Positions 47,050 through 57,070 of a DNA stretch of 64,000 nucleotides are shown here, one piece after another. The stretch is from Capsicum annuum (Eukaryota; Streptophyta; Magnoliopsida; Solanales; Solanaceae), in the NCBI RefSeq assembly GCF_002878395.1, contig NW_025860098.1, positions 225,709 through 289,708 of the forward strand. Direction: 5' to 3'. The notes under the pieces are model-generated. The model had not been told where the DNA came from, did no database searches, and saw only the letters and a list, made by a program, of their open reading frames with translations. Position numbers and translations under genes: made by a program. Numbering within the stretch: the stretch's first letter is position 1; every line of letters begins with the position of its first letter.

Positions 47050-47817
47050 TTATTGTTATAATATAAACTACATAACTCCTCCTATGGTTGAATATATTGT
47101 ATATCTCGAGTGTCTATGCATTTCCCATACTTCTTGGAGGACTATAAAGTCTCTTAGAGCGTGAAGGTTTCATTTACCCAAGATGGATACTATGTGGAGG
47201 TGTGGTGTGACATATTCCCCTTTGAATTTGGACACTTATGTTTGGGTACCAATTGGTTTGCAGAACATATTCCAAATATTCAAAATTACCCTTCTCAATG
47301 TTCAAGGAAAGATGACAACTTACTCTAATCCTAATAAAAAAGAGAGACCAAAGATTTAGAGGATTAAGAAAGTGCAAGGTGGAAATCCAAAAGAGAAAAA
47401 AGGGGAGATTGAGAGGAGTGAAGTATAGGGGTTTCCATCAACTCAATCTATCTTTGTTTGTCCTTCTCTTAGAAAGGACATGTGTATAGGTACCAACATG
47501 GAAAGCAGAGGAGAACAAGTATAAAAAGAAAAAATTCTCTATGAAGATTTGAAGAAGGCAATCTTAGATGCTCCCAAAGCCTATGAAGTACCTTCACCCC
47601 AAGGTAAATAATAATATTCTCAAGAGAATTAAGGTAACATATCTAACTCTTCCCCTATAGTATATATAAATTATGATTGTGTGGCTAGTAGCCTATTGAG
47701 TGTGAGTAGTAGCTTTCTTATAAGTGAGTATTATAATAGTTTACCTCTTTTTGATGATGTGCACATTGAGAGTGTGGATACACTAGTTGAACCTATTGAT
47801 GAATGAATTGACTCTTA
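47050..47817 (+). other. Element F gag-ORF linker, degenerate
   Basis: Stops in every frame, but short Lys-, Gly- and Glu-rich segments (for example NPKEKKGEIERSE near 47380-47430) followed by a VCPSLRKDMCIGT-like stretch suggest decayed gag C-terminal coding sequence. No zinc knuckle is intact. Confidence 0.45.
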
Positions 47818-49896
47818 TTGTCGATTAATTTAAGTCCACCTAATGTTAAAGCCAATGCAATGAATGATGGTACATTGTCTTGTAAAATTTGTGTTGATAA
47901 CCTTGTTTGCAAAAATAGCCCACAACTTGAGGATGTTTGTGATATGATTAATGAAACTAAAGTTAGTGATGATATTGAAAATATTGGTCAAGTAAATACG
48001 TGCGACCCTTTGAGTATGACTTTCAGTGAGGCTCCAATTGCTTGTTTGGCTTGAAGAAATAACTATGTGTTTGAATCATCTTTGACACTTTATAATTGTA
48101 TTTTAGAGAGTGAACTTGCATGTCCTAAATCCTTTTCATGGATATATCATTCTCTCTTTAGGAAAAATATCTTGTTTGAAGATGATGAAATCACTCCTAG
48201 TAGATTACCTAGTGGTAAGGATAACTTTGATGATATATCTCATCTTGAGGAATATATCCCGTATGACAACCCTCTATGGTGTGACAACATTTATCTTAAG
48301 GATGGAAAAATCTTCTTTGAAGATGAGAGTACTTTTAAGGGAAAGGGATGTACTGTTTTGAAAAGGAATGATCAATTGGGTGATGATAACTTCAATTTAT
48401 ATGAATGTTTGAGAAGCCCAATTAGTGATTCTTCCTATGAAAATGATTTTAGTTAAGATCCTTTATATGACAGCCCACCCTTGTTTGATAATTACGAGGA
48501 TGAATTACTTGATTCTTGTGATGACTTTAGTTATCACTTCTTTAATGTTAGCGGTGGTTTGTGTTGACTTGATGATTCACCCCTTAAACAAAAAAGGTGT
48601 TACTTATTTGGAAATTATTCCATCTTCTTTGTTTTCCTCTATTAATGAGAATACTCATGGTGATGATCTTGAATCTGACAATGAGTATATGCAAAAGGAT
48701 ACCTTAGTTGAAGTTAATTTGTATGATACTTTTATCTACCCTCTCTCTTCTTATGAAATTATCAGTGGTCATGTAGAGGGTATACTTAATGGTGAAAATG
48801 GAATATTTGGGGAAAATGAGTATTGCCATGACCCATGTTCTTGGCTAATTCTTCCATTTGATCTTAGTGATGTAATGGGATGTGGTGATTCCCATACACC
48901 CAACTTGATGCTTGGTCTAAATGACAAGTAAAGTTTGAATGAGGATGTTGGATCCCTTCCCTATAATGGAAAGTCCTTCTTGGGGATTTACAATCCACTT
49001 GGTAGACCCAAGTTGCGAATGAGAGGCATTTACAACAATGATGAGCCTTTATTAAAGAAAGGAAATAAAAAAAAGAACCAAGATAGTTCAAATTGTGTGT
49101 TTACATTCTTGACCAAAGCTTAACTACTTGTTGGTCAAGGAGAGAGTTACCTTTTGAAAACACTTTGTATGAATTACATGAATGTGACACCTTTATTTGT
49201 GACATGCTTGCAATTGGTGGCCCTTTTTTTAAGGAAATTTGTTTGAAAGGAAAAAGTAATTTGTGCGTAAATGATTTGATTCCATCCTTGAGTGTATTAT
49301 GTGCAAAATCTTTTGAGCCAAATAGCCTTCTTATAGATAATAGTACCTTGGATGATGCTTGTTTACTTGATTCCTTTCTATACTACCTCTTTGCCTATGA
49401 TGATATCCATGCTAGTCTTGGAATTTTTTTCATGTTGAGGAAGGAAGCTTATTGGTTGGTTCACTTGGTTGAATGATAATGCTATGTGGGTCATTCACAT
49501 ATTTGACTCTGAAATTTTTTTGTGGATTTTTGAACCATTGGTGGTACAATATTTGGTGTGGTCTATTAAATAGATAATGAAGCAATTGTGACTTATGACT
49601 CCTAAGATGAATGTAGTCTCACCTTATTGTCTTGTTGAGGCCATTATAACCATTGTGGTTTCCTTATCTGTCAATATTTGTCATAGACAATTCCTTTGTA
49701 ACCTTTTCAACAAGCTTTTCAACATTAAAACAAAGGATCCTTGGTTATATCTTAAGTATGTGCAATATTTGCATGATGCTATGATTATTTGTACTAACCC
49801 TAACCCTCATATCATGAGGATGTTGTGTTTGTTTGTCCTTCCTTTGAGTTTGCAAGGTTTGATTTTGAGGTCGAATCCTTTTCAAGAAGAGGAGGA
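47818..49896 (+). pseudogene. Element F long ORF of unknown function in the env position
   Basis: Readable as one protein of about 690 residues if stops at 48052 and 48454 and frame changes near 48595, 49093 and 49480-49595 are allowed. Conserved-looking text: PYDNPLWCDNIYLKDGKIFF, FEDESTFKGKGC, FDNYEDELLDSCDD, ECDTFICDMLAIGGPFFKE, LIDNSTLDDACLLDSFLYYL. It is strongly acidic. The last 100 residues hold two hydrophobic stretches (AIITIVVSLSV and MRMLCLFVLPLSL) and the frame ends in RSNPFQEEEDNT, which overlaps the polypurine tract. I recall similar hypothetical proteins in nightshade genomes but know no function. It shows no RT, integrase or protease motif. A membrane or envelope-like role is speculative. 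Confidence 0.55.
49884..49896 (+). other. Element F polypurine tract
   Basis: AAGAAGAGGAGGA directly before the 3' LTR. It also encodes the acidic C-terminus of the preceding ORF. Confidence 0.8.
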
Positions 49897-50532
49897 TAAT
49901 ACAAGCCAAAATACCTCCGGACCTTTGGATAGGATACAAATGATGATTGGGGTGGTTGAAAACTCCTTAATCCTATTAAAATATACTACATGGATTAAGA
50001 TTACCATTAATGAGGGTCAAGGGACTTTACGAGGTTGAAGGATAGGAAAACGGGGCTCGCAAGACCATTGGAAGGTGTATACACCTAGGGCACTTTGGAT
50101 CCAAATTTTATATGCTCAAGCATTGCAAGAGCGGGTCAAAATAGCCCCTAGTGGACCTTTTCTTGCCATTGGGTTACTTTTGGGCCCTAAATGTGCAATA
50201 ATTAGCGTAAACTATAAATACTTGGGAGCTAGCTTTATTCCATAGTTAGTTTTTGGATATTGATTGAAACAAAACTCTTTTAGAGAGTGTTTTGAGTGCT
50301 TGGTAAAGACAGTGTTGATATTTTCTGAGAAACAGTGGTTGTAAGGGGATTTTGATTCTATTACGATCAACCTAAGAATTAGGTGCTTGTTGGTTATCAA
50401 CAAGGGAGGTCTTAGGTTTTGAAATACCCTTTGATTGCCTTTTTGTTATCTTCGTTGTGTCTATATTTCTATCATTATCATTTTATCCCTTTATCTTTAA
50501 TTTTTCGCATTTAGATTCTTGTTCTCGTATCA
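49897..50532 (+). repeat. Element F 3' LTR
   Basis: About 636 bp, colinear with both 5' LTR copies. It starts TAATACAAGCC (terminal TG changed to TA) and ends CGTATCA. TATAAATA is at 50213-50220. The CCCCTTGGAAGGGG palindrome of the 5' copies is decayed here. Confidence 0.8.
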
Positions 50533-50537
50533 AATAA
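50533..50537. repeat. Target site duplication of element F, right copy (AATAA)
   Basis: Identical to 913-917 and directly after the LTR terminus. Confidence 0.75.
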
Positions 50538-51968
50538 AACTTGAGTAGATGACATTAAAACAACATAACAAATGATAAATTAAAGGTAGGGATGCAAGAT
50601 AGCATAATCCTTAAATAGGAAAATATGTGTATGACTCAACTTATAATGTACTAATGCATAAAGAAATAATGAATGAAGACAACTATGTTGAGGAATCAAA
50701 TACCCCCTAGATCATTGTTCGTAATATTCTTACAAAGGAGGTGGCATAACTAAAAATTATGAGAAAAAGACATATACATCTTATGAGAGATACAAAGGAA
50801 AATGATTGTCTACAGGAAAACATACAACAAATAAGTAAGGTTGGAGATCTTTGACAAAGGTAAAAAAGTAACCTAATGAATGAAATTATGAGGGTAAAAT
50901 AGGTAACAGTCACTACAAATTACTAAAGGAAGCATTACAACTTAACCCACCAGAGTGATCAGTGATGGAAAAAATATTTTTCCATAATGTAAGATCTATT
51001 ACCACTCAAAGGTGTTTGATAGTTTAATACATCTTACAAGAAGAAATTAATACTCATTTATTGCTAGACCCTTTTCAAACTCCATAAGAATTAGAAAATT
51101 GTAAAAGAACGCTTGGACTTCAGATCCCATTGTTAATAGACATATAAAGAAGGGAATTTTTTTTGGAATAATGAATGGAAAGGACTGGTGATGACAAATA
51201 CCATACAATAAATAACTTTTAAATTTAAACACATATGGTGTCATCAAGAGATTATGATATATTCCGTGTATGTTAAATGCAATGCTTTGGACAAATTAGA
51301 ATCATGGGAGGATCCGGAGAAAATTGCAGTATCAAATTAGATACCCAAGATAATAGATGTGGACTTTGTAGTCATTGGTGAATCAGGGAAATCAGGCAGT
51401 GTCCTAGTTTCACAGCATTAAACAACATATTTGCATGCTTCTTCAATAATTATAAATTCACAGAAAGTAAATACAATTGATGGAATAAAACAACAGACGG
51501 GGACTATATTTTTAAATGATTAGAAAGAGTTTATGGAATCAGAGAATCCATCAATATTTTTCCAATCTAATGTTATCCAACATTTGATAAAAAGAAGAAT
51601 CTGACCATGCTCTATTACATGTGATATGTAATTCTCTGTAGTCATAAGATCTTTCAAATTCCTTAATTTCTAACAAACTATCATCAATTTCTAAACGTAG
51701 TAAAGGATAATTGGAAGATATATTGTGAAATTCTAGTAAAGCAGCTCAGCTATTCATAATCAATGGAGGAAAATGTAAAAGAGGATCTCAACTTTATAAT
51801 CCATCAGCTTTACATTATTGATTGTTGCTCTTATTTATAGACAGTTGTGAGCTGAGTGAGCTTCTCTCCAGCTCATTGATAGCTTAGCATAACCAACTAA
51901 CAACCTAACCACTTGCCTAACAACCTCTGTAACTAACTCAACAAACCACCAACTAACCAACTAATTAC
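50538..51968. other. Flanking DNA between F and A+, no gene recognised
   Basis: AT-rich, stops in all frames, no protein motif seen on either strand. Near the right end there is a run of AACTAACCAACC-type short repeats (51880-51968). It should be continuous with 1-912 in the ancestral sequence. It may be an old decayed element. Confidence 0.45.
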
Positions 51969-53328
51969 TGATGTGTGAGCCAATGCTAACACATTTGAAG
52001 CTTTTAACTCTAAATAATTGCGAAGACTTGAGCAACTTTAGTCGTTTTTGATTATTTTACCTTGATTTTGCAGAAAAACCAGAGAATAGGAAGAACCATA
52101 AATAAAGGAAGCAAAATTCCAGAAATTGGAAGTAAATTAGAAGCTGCAAGTGGCTGACGACATTCACGACACGCCACCAACCTAGTGATAGGCTGTCATG
52201 GATGTCATAAACCTTAACAAAAGACGAAAAGCTATAGAAGTTTTGTGACGGCAACCATGACACGCCGTCAAGATGATGATAGGCCATCAACATGGGCGTT
52301 AACCTTAGGCAGCAGGAGTTGAAATTTGCAGAGGAGTTGACGACTTTCGTGACAGGCCGTCACAAGCGTCGTCACTTATTCCGAAGAAAATCATAAATTT
52401 TAATTTTATTTCCTTATTTAGGGTTGACTATTTAAAGACTTGTCTTAGGGTTTTTATTTTATCATCTATCAAAAAATTAATTATCCACAGAGGAGAGAAC
52501 ATACGATATTTTTATCTCTATCTCAAGAACAATATTTTAGTGTTTTTGCCTTGTGATTAAAATACAAGTTCACTTTCGATTTCATTAATCATTGTAAGTT
52601 AATCCTTTCAGTTATGAAATCCAATTGCATGATTCTTTCTTGCGTTATGAGCAGCTAAACACTTTTAACCCGGATTATGGAATCTAGGGTTAGGTCATGA
52701 TAAGGTGTTAATTAATTATTCAAGGTTTAATAGGTGTTAGGATTTCTTGGTAATTCTGAGACTATAATTTATGTCTGTTGGTTGCAAACAATAGGCATAC
52801 CTACTTTGGTTTGCTTGAGAAAGAAATCATAAACAGTAGGAAGTGAGTTATCAACAGGGACTAGGAAAGGCTTCATTTAATAATCAGCGCTGTAACAAGG
52901 TTGATTAACCTAAGGTAAAATCTGTATAGTGATAAGCGATTCCTTAAGTCCGAGAGGATTAGAAAATTAGACGCTTGAATAGGTCGAGAGACATTTGAGA
53001 ATACCATTTATAAAGATAGCCTGTCATCCTAACTACCGTGAGAACCTCGAGTAATTTTAGTATCTGTCATGTACTATAAGCCCTAGTGAACATAATCCTG
53101 GTTATTTCATCAAATCTTTGTTACAAACAATAAATTCAACAGTGAAAATTGACTCTCTGTGAAACTCAAACCCCCATTTTCGAAAACAACAAACTACTAG
53201 TAAATTATTTCGTAAACAACTCAAAGTTCACACCCTATTCCTTGTGGGCTTTGACTCCAACCTACTTGGGTTTTATATTAACAACGATCGCTTACACCCA
53301 TTCAAGAGTGTAATTGGAGCGTTATCCA
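51969..53328 (+). repeat. A+ 5' LTR
   Basis: About 1.36 kb from TGATGTGTGAGCC to TTATCCA. Matches 63397-64000 closely over the overlap and A2's LTR in reverse complement with more divergence. It has a TGACGG/CCGTCA repeat island at 52145-52380 (for example arms TGACGAC and GTCGTCA, 52338-52374) and a weak TATA-like TATTTAAAG at 52429-52437. Confidence 0.8.
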
Positions 53329-53331
53329 AAA

Positions 53332-53349
53332 TGGTGTTGTTGCCGGGGA
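53332..53349 (+). other. A+ primer binding site (tRNA-Asp type)
   Basis: TGGTGTTGTTGCCGGGGA, two changes from TGGCGCCGTTGCCGGGGA, three bases after the LTR end. Confidence 0.8.
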
Positions 53350-53455
53350 ATACGGTTGTAAACTAAAAGTTTGTGCGTGAAAATTTTCTCATAGTTAAGT
53401 TTCCTTGAATTACGTTTATTTGTTGTTTTTATCTATTTTAGGTACTGTGTTGTTT

Positions 53456-55813
53456 ATGCCAAAAACAAGAATTTTTGGAGAACCGCTGTTACCAATCAAT
53501 CTGGAACCTCAGCTGATAGGGAGAATGGCTGAACAACAGGAGGCAGAAAGACTAGCTGCTTTGGCTAAGGCTCAGGTGAATGTGCAGAATTTAGGTCAAT
53601 AAGCTCGTCACCAGAAACCTGATGATGAAGACTTGGGTGGTGATGAATTGCTGAATCCTCAAAACCCAAGGCTAGTAGAGCAAATTGCTACACCAGTGCA
53701 TCGAAATATTAATAGAAATTGTCCAGTCTAAGGATGGTATGGTTAACATCCTATTCAATACGAGGCTGATAAAGATGATGAAGGAATGGATGGAGGTGGT
53801 GCAATAGGTTCTATAATTTCTCCATCGTTAGCACCAGGTGTAAAATTCAGAATAACAAGTACCATGATTCAACTCCTAAATCTGAAGGGGTTATTTGGAG
53901 GCTTGCCTGGTGATGATCCGAACATGCATTTGGTGAACTTTATTACCATTTGCAAATCTTTTGAATATCTGGGAGTGAGACAGAATGCGATCAGGTTGAG
54001 GTTGTTTCCGTTGTCTCTGTCTGGAGAGGCAACAATGTGGTTGAATGAATTAGAGCCCGATTTTATAACTAATTGGAGACAATTGAAAGATGTGTTCCTA
54101 GAATGATTCTTTCTACCCTTTAGAAAGGTATAGTTGAGGGATGAAATTATGAACTTTAGAAAGCTTTCGACTGAAGCATTGCACGAAACCTCAAAAAGAT
54201 TTAAGAAAAAACTTGCACAGTGTCCGAACCATAACATGACGGACTTGCACTTGATGGAGACTTTGTACAGAGCTTTCAACTCTGTGAAAAAGCCAATTGT
54301 TTACAACACTGCAGGTGGTTCATAAATTAACCTCTCTTTTCTAGATACTTCTGACATGCTGAATAGAATAACCAAGCAGAGTAGGGCTTGGTACACTAGG
54401 GATTCTATATTGGCTAGCCCGACTGTTGCTGGTGGTATAATTGCGGAGCAGCATAGAAGGGACGAGGAGCGAGATTAGGACATGGCTCATTTGAAGACGT
54501 AGATAGACTTAATGGACAAGCACTTGCTATCCAGAAAAACTAAAATGGTTAAGGCTGTGGAATCTCAGGGTACTGTTTCTACAGGCGCGGATGTGGAGGA
54601 AAACTATGTGAGTAATTAGGGGGGTTTCCGAGGAAATAGACAAGGGACCCAAGGTCGAAACTTTTATGACAATCCATATTATAAAGATAGGAAGCACGAA
54701 CACTGGAGAAAAAATAATGACAGGAGTGGTTTGTATGTTCCTCCTAGAACTCGAAATGCTACAACAACTAGCTCTGGAAAGATGTCGATGGAGGACATGA
54801 TGGAAATGTTTTTGAAGGGAGTTGAAGCTACCAACTCGGGGGTATCTACTATGAAGAGTGAATTTTTTACCCTCAGTCACTAGGTTAGCTCACACTCTAC
54901 TTCTATTAAGCTGTTGGAGCAGTAGATGAGCCAACTTTCTGCTACACTGAAGCAGAGAAAAATAGGTACTCTACCTAGTGATATAGTTTAAAATCAATAG
55001 AATGATGAATTGTGTATGGCGATTACCACTTGGAGTGGTAAGATGGTATGCGGCCCTTCTGTGCGAAAATTTATGGAAAATAAGGTAAGTGTTGATGAAC
55101 CTAAAGAAAGTAGTCCAGTGGAGTCTGAGAAGCTGGATGGGTTTGTTGATATTTTGAAAAACAAAGACGAGAAGGAAGAGGAAGTGATGTTAAATACTAT
55201 CCCTAGACAACTACCCCATTTTCCTCAACGATTGAAGAAAAAGGTCGATGATGCAAAATTTGGTAATTTCATGGCCATGCTCAAGCAATTGACAATTAAT
55301 GTACCTTTGGTTGAGCAACTTGAGAAAATGCCAGGCTATGCCAAGTTCATGAAAGATCTCATCACCAAGAAGAAAAAGGTCAGCAGTGAGCAGGTGGACA
55401 ATCTCCACCACTGTAGTGCAATTTCCACACGATTCTTAGTGCAAAAGAAGGCTAACCTAGGTACATTCACTATCCTGTGCAAAGTTGGGTATTTGGATGT
55501 TGCAAAGGCATTATGTGATTTGGGTGCCAGCGTGAATATGATGCCACTTGCTCTATGTAAGAAGCTGCATTTAGAAGATCCAACATCTACTAACATGAGA
55601 CTGGTGGTGGCAGATAGGTCAATAAAGCAGCTTGTTGGGATTTTGCACCATGTGTTGGTAAAAGTTGCAGACTTTATTCTTCCTGCTGATTTTGTGGTGC
55701 TGGATTGTGATGTGGACTTTGAGGTACCCATTATCTTGGGAAGACCATTCTTTGCAACAGGAAGGGTAATAGTTCATATGGAGTTAAACGAGCTTAAGTT
55801 TAGGCTCGGTTAA
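53456..55813 (+). pseudogene. A+ gag-protease in one frame, closed only by nonsense codons
   Basis: From the ATG at 53456 to the stop at 55811 a single frame of about 785 codons can be followed with no frameshift, but with roughly thirteen internal stops (including 53600, 53729, 53744, 54104, 54131, 54323, 54476, 54500, 54617, 54881, 54923, 54989, 54998). Gag: LLNLKGLFGGLPGDDPN, SLSGEATMWLNEL, TNWRQLKDVFLE, ETSKRFKKKL. A basic RNA-binding-like segment (GGFRGNRQGTQG) follows. Protease near the end: ALCDLGASVNMMPL with the catalytic Asp, ADRSIK, VLDCDVDFEVPIILGRPFF. At 54104, 54131, 54476, 54500, 54923 and 54989 the related A2 or B1 text has Arg or Gln. Confidence 0.85.
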
Positions 55814-57070
55814 AAAGAGGCAAAATTCAAAATGTAGCAACCCATGTCACAACAAAAAAAGATGGATGCCTTCTTGATCGTCGATGTCTTTTACGAGGAT
55901 GGAAAAGGGGGATCAATAGGTTGTCTTGGCGAAGTTTAAGTATTCAATATAACCTAGTCATGCCGCGACAGTAAATCAGGCGCTAATGGGAGGCAACCCA
56001 AAATTTTTTATGTTTTAACAAGTGTTTTTAATTTTAAAATTAGGATTTAGTATAGAGAATGGGAAAACATCGAAAAGGGTCAGCTGGAAGGTTATGACGA
56101 CATCCATGACAAGCCGTCACAATTGTGACAAGCTGTCATGAACGCCGTCAGCTAGACCAAATTTGAGAAATTCTTAGCCTTTCGTTGAAGGCGATCTTGA
56201 TGGGCTATCATAATCCTGATAGCCATCAAAAATTTTTGTCAGCCCAGGTTTTTAGAATCTGTCAACTAGGCCTAATTTTAAGCTGATCCGACTTGGACCA
56301 GTCGCGAACTTTTTTGAATTTCCACTGAGTTATAACTTCTTTTTCTTAGTTATTTCTTTCCTTAGTTAATATTTAGTTCCCTTCTTTGGCAAAACACTCT
56401 AAGAAAAACAAGTTCACTTTGTGAGTGGTTTGAAATCCATAATCAAGAAAATTCTTCTTTACTCTTCTTTTTGTGCGAGACGCTAAGTTAAAAGCTTCAT
56501 CAGGTATCCTCTACTTCAACTCTTCTCTTTTCTTGCAATGTATGATGAATGAAAGTAACCCAAGTATGCAAGATGTTTGAACAAAGCTCAATGAGAAAAA
56601 GGGCTAAAATCGCACCTAGGGTTTGTTGTGCCAGCCCAAGGTTTGAAATATTAGCCCACAATTCAAATTTAAGTGATTCTTGAGCAAAAATTGGGACCAA
56701 AAGTTTGATCAAAATTAAAATTGGCTTCTGGTAGATATGATGACATCCATAATAGGCTATCACTATCGTTACGGCCTATCACGAATGTTGTCAAGCTATG
56801 AAAAATCTGAGTTGGATTCTGCTTAGCTCTGACGGCAATCGTGACAAGCTATCATAGTTGTGACAACCTATCATGAATGCCATCACAAAATGGTAAAATT
56901 TTTTTGGGTTTTGTCTGAGGTTGACGGAAATTGTAACAAGCCGTCACAGTCATGACGACTTATCAAGAATTGGAGTCACTCCTGGGGCCTAAAACATAAG
57001 TGAGCCTAAATGTGTAATATACTTGTGTTTGTGATCTTTAAGGTTAAATAATGTGTCCAGGTACATGAAA
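55814..57070 (+). other. A+ spacer and site of the missing pol
   Basis: The protease C-terminal text continues to about 55910 (FYEDGKG, like FEDEQ in A2), then within 50 bp comes the GCCGCGAC, AAATCAGGCGCTA, GGGAGGCAACCCA motif that in A2 and B1 follows integrase. About 3 kb of RT, RNase H and integrase is therefore absent. The rest is non-coding, with several inverted pairs of the LTR-type motif (TGACGG, AAGCCGTCA, CTATCA) at 56090-56210, 56740-56790 and 56825-56970. Confidence 0.75.

Larger units (their letters stand above)
918..50532 (+). mobile_element. Element F: pol-less LTR retrotransposon hosting the whole nest
   Basis: Outermost element of the nest, in plus orientation. Order: LTR (918-1562), second tandem LTR (1568-2205), tRNA-Met type PBS (2208-2220), leader (2221-2385), a 43 kb block of nested elements (2386-45749), the resumed F interior with a gag remnant (46155-47049) and a long unrecognised ORF (47818-49896), polypurine tract (49884-49896), 3' LTR (49897-50532). 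Without the insertions the element is about 6 kb. No RT, RNase H or integrase motif is seen in its own sequence, so it looks non-autonomous. AATAA duplications flank it. The bounds rest on LTR, PBS, PPT and TSD together; continuity of the interior across the nested block is inferred. Confidence 0.7.

Noticed and set aside
50538..51968. Possible exon or decayed copia-type element
   Set aside because: No open frame, splice-bounded coding stretch, or RT/integrase motif could be read on either strand.
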